A stretch of DNA of 64,000 nucleotides, taken from NCBI RefSeq assembly GCF_018622995.1, contig NZ_CP076022.1:2790001-2854000 (forward strand). Direction: 5' to 3'. The notes under the pieces were generated by a model that was not told the DNA's origin, ran no database searches, and was given only the letters and a program-made list of their open reading frames with translations. The stretch is from Arthrobacter jiangjiafuii (GTDB lineage: Bacteria; Actinomycetota; Actinomycetes; Actinomycetales; Micrococcaceae). Below are positions 16,379-23,674 of the stretch, piece after piece. The position numbers and the translations under genes are program-made. Positions within the stretch are counted from its first letter, which is position 1, and each line of letters opens with the position of its first letter.

Positions 16379-17299
16379 TCAGCTTTCGAGCGTACCGGTG
16401 AAGTCCTTGAGCCACTCGCGCAGGTCCGGACCGAGGTCCTCACGCTCGGAGGCCAGGGTTACTACGGCCTTCAGGTAGCTCAGCTTGTCACCGGTGTCGT
16501 AGCGGCGGCCGCGGAAGACGACGCCGTACACGCCGGAGCCTTCACCATCTTCCTGGGCGGCGAGGGTCTGCAGGGCATCGGTCAGCTGGATTTCCCCGCC
16601 GCGTCCGGGCCCGGTTTCCTCCAGGACGCCGAAGACGGCCGGGTGCAGGACGTAGCGGCCGATCACGGCAAGGTTGGAGGGAGCCTCATCCACGTCGGGC
16701 TTCTCCACGAGCTTGTTGACCTTCACATAGTCTTCGCCCTCGACGACGGAGATGTCGGCGCAGCCGTAGGCGCTGATCTGCTCCGGCTCAACCTCGATCA
16801 GGGCAATCACGGAGCCGCCGGTCTTGGCCTGGACCTCGACCATCTTCTCCAGGAGGTCATCACGTGCGTCAATGAGGTCATCACCCAGAAGCACGGCGAA
16901 GGGCTCGTTGCCGACATGCAGCTTGGCGCGCAGCACTGCGTGGCCCAGGCCCTTGGGGTCGCCCTGGCGGAGGTAGTGGATTTCACCGAGTTCGGAAGCG
17001 GCGCGCACCATGGCCAGCCTCTCCAGGTCGCCTTTATCTTCCAGGGTCTTTTCAATGAACGGCACCCGGTCGAAGTGATCCTCGAGGGAACGCTTGTTGC
17101 GGCCGGTAATCATCAGGATGTCCGACATTCCGGAGTTGACTGCCTCCTCCACCACGTACTGGATGGCCGGCTTGTCGACCACCGGCAGCATTTCCTTCGG
17201 CATGGCCTTAGTGGCGGGAAGGAAACGGGTGCCCAGTCCGGCGGCGGGAATTACGGCTTTGGTTACAGTGGCGCGTGAAGTCATTCCGTAAGGGTACAT
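16379..17299 (-). CDS. galU: UTP-glucose-1-phosphate uridylyltransferase
   Basis: Makes UDP-glucose for cell-wall glycans, galactose metabolism and trehalose/glycogen pathways. The 306 residues show the nucleotidyltransferase motif PAAGLGTRFLPATKAMPKEM, then PVVDKPAIQY, VLLGDDLID and FRGRRYDTGDKLSYL. The start used is the ATG at 17299, with AAAAGGG 8 bp upstream; an in-frame ATG at 17284 is an alternative. It is divergent from fthC across a 62-bp promoter region with a 6-bp inverted repeat. rimJ follows 4 bp after its stop. Confidence 0.95.
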   Translation of the reverse strand: MYPYGMTSRATVTKAVIPAAGLGTRFLPATKAMPKEMLPVVDKPAIQYVVEEAVNSGMSDILMITGRNKRSLEDHFDRVPFIEKTLEDKGDLERLAMVRAASELGEIHYLRQGDPKGLGHAVLRAKLHVGNEPFAVLLGDDLIDARDDLLEKMVEVQAKTGGSVIALIEVEPEQISAYGCADISVVEGEDYVKVNKLVEKPDVDEAPSNLAVIGRYVLHPAVFGVLEETGPGRGGEIQLTDALQTLAAQEDGEGSGVYGVVFRGRRYDTGDKLSYLKAVVTLASEREDLGPDLREWLKDFTGTLES

Positions 17300-17322
17300 A
17301 GACGATGCCCTTTTAGACCAAA

Positions 17323-17341
17323 CTTCCGCGATTACCGGAAG
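17323..17341. promoter_or_regulatory. inverted repeat between galU and fthC
   Basis: CTTCCG and CGGAAG are separated by 7 bp (CGATTAC), centred in the 62-bp divergent promoter region. It could be a regulator site serving both genes. No known motif is recognised. Confidence 0.3.
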
Positions 17342-17361
17342 ACGGTTGGCACAATGGAGTA

Positions 17362-18003
17362 ATGGATGATTCCGTGACGCCTGTTCCCAAGATTCCGGCC
17401 CGGACCGAATTCCGGCGGCTGCGCAGGCTGCTGCCCGGCACCGCGGCGCAAGAAGCCGGCCTGGCCCTGGCCGACCATGCCCTGGCGGAGCTGCCGGAGC
17501 TGGTTCCGGCAGGCGGCACCGTGGCCGCGTACCTCTCCGCCGGGTCCGAACCGGCTACTGCTTCCCTGCTGGAAGGCCTGGTCGAGGCTGGGTACGACGT
17601 CGTCCTTCCTGTCTGTGAACCGGGGCGCAGGCTGTCCTGGTGCCACTGGACCCCCGGCACGGCGCTGCAGCCAGGACTGTTCCCCTCAGTGCCGGAACCG
17701 GTAGGCAAGCGGCTGTCCCTGCAGGAACTGCCCGCCTTGGACCTGGTCTTCCTGCCGGCGCTGGCCATCGACTCAGCCGGGGTGCGGATGGGTCAGGGCG
17801 GCGGCTATTACGACCGTTTCCTGGCGGAGCTCCGGGCAGCCGGCAACAACGCGCTTGCGGTGGCCCTGGTGTACGACCATGAGTTTGTTCCCGCAGGTTC
17901 CTGGGCCTCGGATGCTTTCGACCAGCCCGTGGATGGCGTGCTCACGCCCTCGGGGTGGACCTGGCTGCCGCTGGACCCGGCAGGCAGCAGACACGCGGTA
18001 TAG
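17362..18003 (+). CDS. fthC: 5-formyltetrahydrofolate cyclo-ligase
   Basis: ATP-dependent conversion of 5-formyl-THF to 5,10-methenyl-THF in one-carbon metabolism. The 213-residue protein has the FRRLRRLLPGT-type basic N-terminus, the LVFLPALAIDSAGVRMGQGGGYYDRFL signature (Mg/ATP and folate site), and ALVYDHEFVP near the end. GGAG lies 5 bp before the ATG. The same order (FmdB, fthC, galU) exists at Rv0991c-Rv0993 in M. tuberculosis. A promoter element for the downstream fmdB gene overlaps its last codons. Confidence 0.92.
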   Translation: MDDSVTPVPKIPARTEFRRLRRLLPGTAAQEAGLALADHALAELPELVPAGGTVAAYLSAGSEPATASLLEGLVEAGYDVVLPVCEPGRRLSWCHWTPGTALQPGLFPSVPEPVGKRLSLQELPALDLVFLPALAIDSAGVRMGQGGGYYDRFLAELRAAGNNALAVALVYDHEFVPAGSWASDAFDQPVDGVLTPSGWTWLPLDPAGSRHAV

Positions 18004-18030
18004 TTAGCACTCAAGGCCACCGAGTGCCAG
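17999..18030 (+). promoter_or_regulatory. CIRCE operator and -10 element upstream of the FmdB/Ruc-like gene
   Basis: TTAGCACTC (18004-18012), nine bases, then GAGTGCCAG (18022-18030) matches the HrcA CIRCE consensus TTAGCACTC-N9-GAGTGCTAA at 16 of 18 arm positions. A perfect-looking -10 TATAGT (17999-18004) overlaps its first base, so HrcA would cover the transcription start. It lies immediately after the fthC stop codon. Confidence 0.8.
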
Positions 18031-18097
18031 CGCCCGTTTCTTCGACAGGCAGCTTGGCCCGGGGCCTGACATCTTGGTCTTCTCAGGAGGAGTAACA

Positions 18098-18409
18098 GTG
18101 CCCACTTATGCCTATGCCTGCAAGGACTGCGGTCACGCGTTCGATATCCAGCAGTCCTTCACCGACAACACGCTGACCGTGTGTCCGGCCTGCAGTGGAA
18201 ATCTGCGCAAGAAGTTCAACAGCGTTGGCGTTGTCTTCAAGGGCTCGGGTTTTTACCGCACGGATTCCCGCGACGCCAAGAACAGCGTTCCGGCAGCTCC
18301 GGCCAAGACCGAAAGTTCCCCTGCCCCCGCAGCATCGGCCTCCGGCCCGGCGTCCGGCTCCAAGCCATCCACCGCGTCGACGACCGCATCGGGCACCTCC
18401 GCCGGATAG
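18098..18409 (+). CDS. FmdB-family zinc-ribbon protein, Ruc-like chaperone candidate
   Basis: 103 residues. The N-terminus PTYAYACKDCGHAF and the pair CPAC form a two-CxxC zinc ribbon (FmdB/CxxC_CxxC_SSSS family). The C-terminal half is a disordered Ala/Ser/Pro-rich tail. The start is the GTG at 18098, behind AGGAGG. The M. tuberculosis homologue by position (Rv0991c, Ruc) is an oxidation-activated, heat-induced chaperone with an unstructured tail. The CIRCE operator here fits a role in protein-folding stress. The function is inferred from family, synteny and operator. Confidence 0.85.
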   Translation: MPTYAYACKDCGHAFDIQQSFTDNTLTVCPACSGNLRKKFNSVGVVFKGSGFYRTDSRDAKNSVPAAPAKTESSPAPAASASGPASGSKPSTASTTASGTSAG

Positions 18410-18537
18410 TCCCGCCGGTCGTCCACGCGGCACTTTCTTCCTCCCCTCGCTCTTGAAGGGCTTTACCCTGCCCGGTGCTGTCCACAGTGCGCTGTGCTGA
18501 ACGGGCTCCGGGATGCCGCTGCGCCTAGCGTCAGGGG

Positions 18538-19239
18538 ATGGCTTCCTCCCGCTCGTCCCGCGCACCAGCTCCCTCGGCGCGGTCCGGCCCGGCACAGTCC
18601 GGCCCGGTCCGGTCCCGCCTGCGGAGGTTTGTGCTCCGCCGGCGTCGCCTTCTCGCAGCACTGCTGTGCTGCACTGCAGCCGGGACCGGGGTCCAGGCGC
18701 TGCTGCCTCCCGATTCCGGTGAAGTCAGGATTGTGGTCTCGGCAGCTGACCTGCCTGCAGGAGCAGTGCTGCGTGAGCACGACCTGAAGATTCTCGCGGT
18801 TGCCGCCGCAGCGGTGCCTCCTGGCTCTTTTACCGCTGTGGCACAGCTTTCAGGCGAACGTCTGGCCACTCCCCTGAAGCAAGGCAGCCCGTTGATGCCG
18901 ACCTCCCTGGTGGGAGCGGGGCTTTTGACCGGAGCGCCGCCCGGTTCGGTCGCGGTCTCGGTCCGCCCCGCTGACCCGGCGATGGTGCAGCTGCTGAGAC
19001 CCGGGCAGCTGGTGGACGTTGTGCTCGGCCAGCCCGACGGGTTTCAGCCCTCCGGGCCGCCCACTGTCCTGGCTGCCGATGCCCCGGTTCTATGGACTGC
19101 CGAAGACGGCGCAGAAGCATGGCCCGGTGCCGGGGAGTCCGGAGCCGTGGTGGTCCTCGCTGCGGCTCCCGGGGAGGCGGCCGCCCTTGCCGCCGCATCC
19201 GGCGCCGGGCAGGTCCATTTGATACTGACCGGCGGCTAG
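18538..19239 (+). CDS. SAF-domain protein (CpaB/RcpC-like), secreted or membrane-anchored
   Basis: 233 residues. A very basic N-terminus is followed by one hydrophobic segment (about 37-57, LLAALLCCTAAGTGVQALL). A SAF domain follows (IVVSAADLPAGAVLREHDLKI to GSPLMPTSLV), then a CpaB-like region (VRPADPAMVQLLRPGQLVDVVLG). CpaB proteins help assemble Flp/Tad pili at the outer surface, but no tad genes are nearby, so the real role is unknown. It lies downstream of the FmdB-like gene on the same strand with no clear terminator between them. The first 30 residues are encoded by a CGGCCCGG-rich repeat-like stretch. Confidence 0.75.
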   Translation: MASSRSSRAPAPSARSGPAQSGPVRSRLRRFVLRRRRLLAALLCCTAAGTGVQALLPPDSGEVRIVVSAADLPAGAVLREHDLKILAVAAAAVPPGSFTAVAQLSGERLATPLKQGSPLMPTSLVGAGLLTGAPPGSVAVSVRPADPAMVQLLRPGQLVDVVLGQPDGFQPSGPPTVLAADAPVLWTAEDGAEAWPGAGESGAVVVLAAAPGEAAALAAASGAGQVHLILTGG

Positions 19240-19294
19240 GAGCGGTTCGGCGGGCCAGGGCAGCCCGGTGCGCTCACGGCGGCAGATGGACCGG

Positions 19295-19582
19295 CTAGTC
19301 CCAGTGCGGAGGACGCTGCTCCAGGAACCAGGAGTCCCGATTGTCCGGGCTGTCACCCCACACCCGGGGATCATCCTCTGCGGCCTGCCCCAGGAGGTCT
19401 GACAATTCACCTGCGGCCGGGACCCCGCGGGCCGCCCCGTGCGGGGCGGCAGTTTCAGCTGCGCCGTCCGCCGCCGCCCGGTCCGTGCCCTGCTGCTCCG
19501 GGACAGACCGGACCGCTGCTTCCCCGTTGCCGGTTGCAGTGGGTCCGCTACTGGCCCGGCGGTGCGGTTTCCGTGCCGTCAC
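19295..19582 (-). CDS. small hypothetical protein, coupled to the helicase-like gene
   Basis: 95 residues, mostly disordered and Ala/Gly/Thr-rich. The C-terminus is distinctive and acidic-aromatic (AAEDDPRVWGDSPDNRDSWF, then LEQRPPHWD), ending in PPHWD. Proteins with a very similar end occur widely in Arthrobacter relatives as I remember them. The start ATG overlaps the TGA of the large helicase-like gene as ATGA, so the two should be translated together. Function unknown. Confidence 0.6.
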   Translation of the reverse strand: MTARKPHRRASSGPTATGNGEAAVRSVPEQQGTDRAAADGAAETAAPHGAARGVPAAGELSDLLGQAAEDDPRVWGDSPDNRDSWFLEQRPPHWD

Positions 19583-22500
19583 GGCCGCTCCGTTTGCTGC
19601 GGTGCCTTCCCGGCGGTGGCTCCGCTGCCTTGTCCGGCGGGGTTTTCCGTTGAGCGGCCGTCGCCGGTGCCGCCGTCCCCTGACGAGGCGGAAGGGGTTT
19701 CGCGGCCAGGGACCGTTCCGCGTTCGCGGATCCGGCTGCTGCCGTGCGGTGCGGCGGCAAGGCTGCCGCGCCGTGCCAGCGGGGCCCTGGCCGCGCCGGC
19801 ACCCCTGCCGGCGTCGTCACCGTCGCGCGGGGCCGGCAGGTTCAGATACCGGCCTACCAGGTCCGCGCAGGCCGACGGATCGCTGAAGACCTCGATGGTC
19901 CACAGCGGCATGTAACGCCAGCCCAGCCGCTCCAGGAGTTGCGGCCGCAGCCGGCTGCGTTCACGCACACTCATGTTCCGGTAGCGTTCGGTGCCGTCTG
20001 ACTCAATCGCCATCGGAACCGTAACGTCTGCCTCGGAGTTGCTGCTCTCCACCGTGGCAACGATGTCGATGGTTCCCTCGTAGTGGTCCCAGACCTTGGC
20101 GCCGCGGGCACGCAGCCGGTTCACGAGGTCCGCCACCAGCGGGTCTTCGTCCATGATGCCGCCGGCTCCGCCGTCGACACCTTGGGCCCCGGCTACCGGA
20201 GCGTTCCGGGGGCCGCCCGTTACCGGGTCGAGTTCCCGGCTGATCAGCTCGTAGAAGTCCAGGGCTCCATAGCCAAGCCTGGACTTGTCCAGGTCCTCCG
20301 GCCGGAAGCAGGTCAGCACGTGAAGCTTGCTACGGGCCCGTGTCATGGCGGTCAGGAACCGGCCCCGGCCCTCGGGCGAGGACAGGGATCCGAAGGTATG
20401 CAGTGCCCTGCCGTGCGGGGTCCGGCCGAAGCCGAGCGAGAAGATGATGCAGTCCCGCACCAGGCCTGCGGCACGGTCCACGGGGACCACTCGGAAGGAT
20501 TCCTTGCCCGGGGTGAAGAAGTCGGAGGCCCAGGGGAAGTTCGCCATCTGGATGCGGATCGCTTCAGCAACGCGCACGGCGTGCCGCGGGCTCGCCGTGA
20601 CCACGCCCAGGGACTGGTGCGGCCGGCGGCGGATGTGCTCGAAGACCAGGTCCACCACGCGGTTGACCTCGGCGGCGACACTTTCGACGCCCTCGTGGTC
20701 GGAGCTGGGCATGCCGGTACCGTCGGCGAGGTATTCCACGACGAGAGGGCGCTCGGCGGAGCTTACGTCGGCGCCGCGGGGAACGGTTTTCAGCCGGTCC
20801 TCGTAGAAGCTGCGGCTGAGCTGATCCAGCAGGCCGCGGTCCGGTCCGCGGTAGACCGTGGACAGGGTGCGGACCGGCAGGACCGTGGCGAGTGCTTCAA
20901 ATGCACTGACCAGGTCGTTCTGCTGGCCCTGAAGCACGGGCTCCACCCCGATCGTGAAGGGACGCGGACCGCCCAGCTGCCCGTCCCCGAAGGCCACAAC
21001 CTGAGCTGCGCGCGCCAGGGCCGGCACTGCGGACTGCAGGGAAGTCGACTCGGCGTCCAAGAGGATCACTGCATCAAAGGAGCGGTGGCCCGGGAGGACC
21101 ATGGGCAGGATCAGCGGGCTGGCGGCCCAGACCGGCAGCAGTGCCGATACCAGTTCGGTGGACTGCGCACATAAATCGGGCAGGGCCAGCGGCCCGTTCT
21201 TGATGGCGTCCCGCAGGGTGGCGGCGTCGGACGGCGCAGTCTTGACGCCGCGGCGCCAGCTCTCGGCCAGGGCTGCCCGGACCCGGGAGCTGCCGGATGC
21301 GACGTGGGCGTTGTCTGCCAGCCGGTATTCGGCTTCCAGCCGGCGCAGGCTGTCGCCGTCGGACATGGCGAGGTAGTCGTCGCCGCTGATCATCGCTTCG
21401 AGGGCCGACTGCCACCAGGCCAGTTCAAGTTCGTAGCCGACCTGGCGGGGCAGGACTTCCCGGGCTTCCAGGTCATCCAGCAGTTCGCCCAGGCCCTGGC
21501 CGCGCATTTCATCCAACAGGAGCGTGCGTTCGGGCAGGGTTTCCAGGGTTTCCCGGTCGCCGGCGAGGGCGCTGAGCTGCTTTTCGAGCTCATCCAGGGT
21601 CAGTTCGGCCAGGTCGGGGCTGGCCGGAGTGCCGTCAAGGATCCCGGTCAGGGTATCCAGCTGTTCCTTGACGGTGATGTAGGACCGGTTGATGTCGGCC
21701 AGCCCGGTGGCCACCGACGGGTGGCGCTGGGTGGTGGCATAGCGGGTCCATACCGCGCGCTGCTGCTGCACCTCCACCAGCGAGGAGTGCAGGTCCGAGA
21801 TGTGGACGCCGGGCCGGATGTACTCCTTGGCCACGCGACGCAGCCTCGAACGGGTCATGGAGCTCATGTCCACTGCCCGTTCACGGCGCCAGGAGGAAGA
21901 TGCGGTGGCGGAAATCAGGTCGCTGACCGGGCGGTCGAAAATATCCGGAGTGAACTTGTCCAGGCTCTCGCGGACGGCGACCAGCAGCTCCAGCTGCTCG
22001 CCCCACTGGGCAAAGGTCTCCCCCAGACGGATCTGGGAGTGTTCGGCCACGGCCTGGACCTGGGAACGCAGCCCGGGCAGGTCCCGGGCCAGGCTCTGGG
22101 TCAGCTCGTAGGCCTCTTCGGTTTCCTTGCGGTTCAGGAGCTTGGCGCCAAACCAGGGGCTCGATGTCGCTGCCCGGCTGAAGCTGCCCAGTTCCGCGGC
22201 GCGGCGGAGCCGGCCGGTCAGTTCCGTACGGTCGGTGATGCTGTCCAGGACGCTGCGCTTGAGCCGGACGGTGGTGGCCGGAGCGGGGGTCATGGAGGTG
22301 AGCTCCGCGAGGGACTGCATGGCCTGGTAGGGCGAGCAGCCCCAGCGGCGGCGGACGTTGTGCAGCGACTTCACGTGGTCCCGCAGCTGGTGCCGGTTGG
22401 CGACGAGGACCTTGTGCAGGCTCTCCAGCTCGGGTGCGGCGGCCTTCTCGTTGCGGACGATGGCGCGGATCAGCTGGTCCTTCAACTGCTGCTCGGTCAG

Positions 22501-23550
22501 TCCGGCGTTGAGCTGGAGTACCGCTGAGCCAAGGTGCAGGCCGTCGAGCTCCGACACGAACTGGTTCAGCGTGCCGCGGCGCTCGGCGACGACGAGCACC
22601 GACTTACCGGCGTGGACCAGGGCCGCGGCGGCGTTGAGCGCGGTCTGTGTCTGCCCTGTTCCGGGCGGGGCGGAAACCACCAGGGACTGGCCGTCCAGCA
22701 CCAGGTCCAGGACTTCCTGCTGGTCGCTGTCGGCATCGAGCACCAGCAGTTCATCGGCAGGCAGCCGGTCATCCAGCGGGGGAAGTCCGGTGGCCCTGGC
22801 TGCGGGAGCGCTGCCGGTCTTTCCCTGGGCGGCGTCCAGCAGGGCGCGAAGAATCGGATGGGCCGGGTCCAGGGCGCTGTCCTCGGACAGGTCGGAGAGA
22901 TCGGCGAAGGTGGAGACGAGCAGCCGGTGTTCGATGTTGATGCTGCGGACGTTCTCGGTGACGGCGCGGAGTTTCTCCAGCACCGGATGGGGATCAAAGC
23001 GTGCGGTGCCGTAGGCGAGCCGGGCCAGGGCCTCCACATCGATATCCAGGCCCTGCTCATGCTGCAGGTGCCGGACAAAGGCGGGATTCAGCGCTGCCTT
23101 ATCGGTCAGCTGCAGCTCATAGTCGTCCTGGGAGGGGTGCACGGTGAGCGAGACCGGGGTCAGCAGCACCGGTGCGGTCAGGGATTCGGGACGGACGGCG
23201 TCGTCGGCAGCGTAGCGCCAGGAGGCGGTGCCCGCCGCGAGGTAGCCGACGTCGATGCCGCGGTCGGTACCGAGCTCGTAGATCTTGGCGCGCAGCAGGC
23301 GGCCGGCCTTCATGGCGGCGCCGTACTGCTCGGAATCGCGCAGCAGCGTGGAGAGCCGGGTGCGGCGTCCGGCCAGCAGCTGGGCCAGCCCGGAGGGATG
23401 CGCGTGGGTCAGGTCGATGCTGTTGGAGGGTGAGGGAATGAAATGAAGCAACGTGTCCGATCCGGCATGCTGTCCCAGTTGTCCCAGCCACGGCAGCAGG
23501 AAGTCCGAGGCACTGTCCCCGGGATTCTGCTCAGACACTGGTGCCCTCAT
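19579..23550 (-). CDS. DUF4011-type superfamily 1 helicase-like protein with C-terminal MTES_1575-like nuclease domain
   Basis: 1323 residues. An N-terminal DUF4011 region (about 15-200) precedes the ATPase part. Walker A reads SAPPGTGQTQT (about 293-303) with Q300 where lysine is expected. Motif II reads VILLDAES, so the DE pair is broken (D832, E834). Motif VI is well kept (FLTAMTRARSKLHVL, about 1067-1081). A C-terminal restriction-like domain follows (IESDG, SVRERSRLRPQLLERLGWR, LWTIEVFSDP), then a disordered tail of about 90 residues. The start is the ATG at 23550 with GGAAG 7 bp upstream; the frame is open further but crosses the guaA terminator. Probably DNA-processing; ATPase activity is doubtful. 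Confidence 0.85.
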   Translation of the reverse strand: MRAPVSEQNPGDSASDFLLPWLGQLGQHAGSDTLLHFIPSPSNSIDLTHAHPSGLAQLLAGRRTRLSTLLRDSEQYGAAMKAGRLLRAKIYELGTDRGIDVGYLAAGTASWRYAADDAVRPESLTAPVLLTPVSLTVHPSQDDYELQLTDKAALNPAFVRHLQHEQGLDIDVEALARLAYGTARFDPHPVLEKLRAVTENVRSINIEHRLLVSTFADLSDLSEDSALDPAHPILRALLDAAQGKTGSAPAARATGLPPLDDRLPADELLVLDADSDQQEVLDLVLDGQSLVVSAPPGTGQTQTALNAAAALVHAGKSVLVVAERRGTLNQFVSELDGLHLGSAVLQLNAGLTEQQLKDQLIRAIVRNEKAAAPELESLHKVLVANRHQLRDHVKSLHNVRRRWGCSPYQAMQSLAELTSMTPAPATTVRLKRSVLDSITDRTELTGRLRRAAELGSFSRAATSSPWFGAKLLNRKETEEAYELTQSLARDLPGLRSQVQAVAEHSQIRLGETFAQWGEQLELLVAVRESLDKFTPDIFDRPVSDLISATASSSWRRERAVDMSSMTRSRLRRVAKEYIRPGVHISDLHSSLVEVQQQRAVWTRYATTQRHPSVATGLADINRSYITVKEQLDTLTGILDGTPASPDLAELTLDELEKQLSALAGDRETLETLPERTLLLDEMRGQGLGELLDDLEAREVLPRQVGYELELAWWQSALEAMISGDDYLAMSDGDSLRRLEAEYRLADNAHVASGSSRVRAALAESWRRGVKTAPSDAATLRDAIKNGPLALPDLCAQSTELVSALLPVWAASPLILPMVLPGHRSFDAVILLDAESTSLQSAVPALARAAQVVAFGDGQLGGPRPFTIGVEPVLQGQQNDLVSAFEALATVLPVRTLSTVYRGPDRGLLDQLSRSFYEDRLKTVPRGADVSSAERPLVVEYLADGTGMPSSDHEGVESVAAEVNRVVDLVFEHIRRRPHQSLGVVTASPRHAVRVAEAIRIQMANFPWASDFFTPGKESFRVVPVDRAAGLVRDCIIFSLGFGRTPHGRALHTFGSLSSPEGRGRFLTAMTRARSKLHVLTCFRPEDLDKSRLGYGALDFYELISRELDPVTGGPRNAPVAGAQGVDGGAGGIMDEDPLVADLVNRLRARGAKVWDHYEGTIDIVATVESSNSEADVTVPMAIESDGTERYRNMSVRERSRLRPQLLERLGWRYMPLWTIEVFSDPSACADLVGRYLNLPAPRDGDDAGRGAGAARAPLARRGSLAAAPHGSSRIRERGTVPGRETPSASSGDGGTGDGRSTENPAGQGSGATAGKAPQQTERP

Positions 23551-23634
23551 TTCTGCACTTCCGCGCGACGTTCTTGACCAAATTGGCATACCTTCTAAAC
23601 TATCGCTTCCCACCGGGTTTACCCGACATAGCAA

Positions 23635-23668
23635 CGCGGGGGACAGCCGAAACCGGCTGCCCCCCGCG
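23635..23668 (-). terminator. guaA terminator hairpin
   Basis: CGCGGGGG-A-CAGCCG and CGGCTG-C-CCCCCGCG pair around an AAA/C loop, 7 bp after the guaA stop. A weak T-containing stretch follows on the minus strand. It separates guaA from the helicase-like gene. Confidence 0.75.
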
Positions 23669-23674
23669 GTCAAT

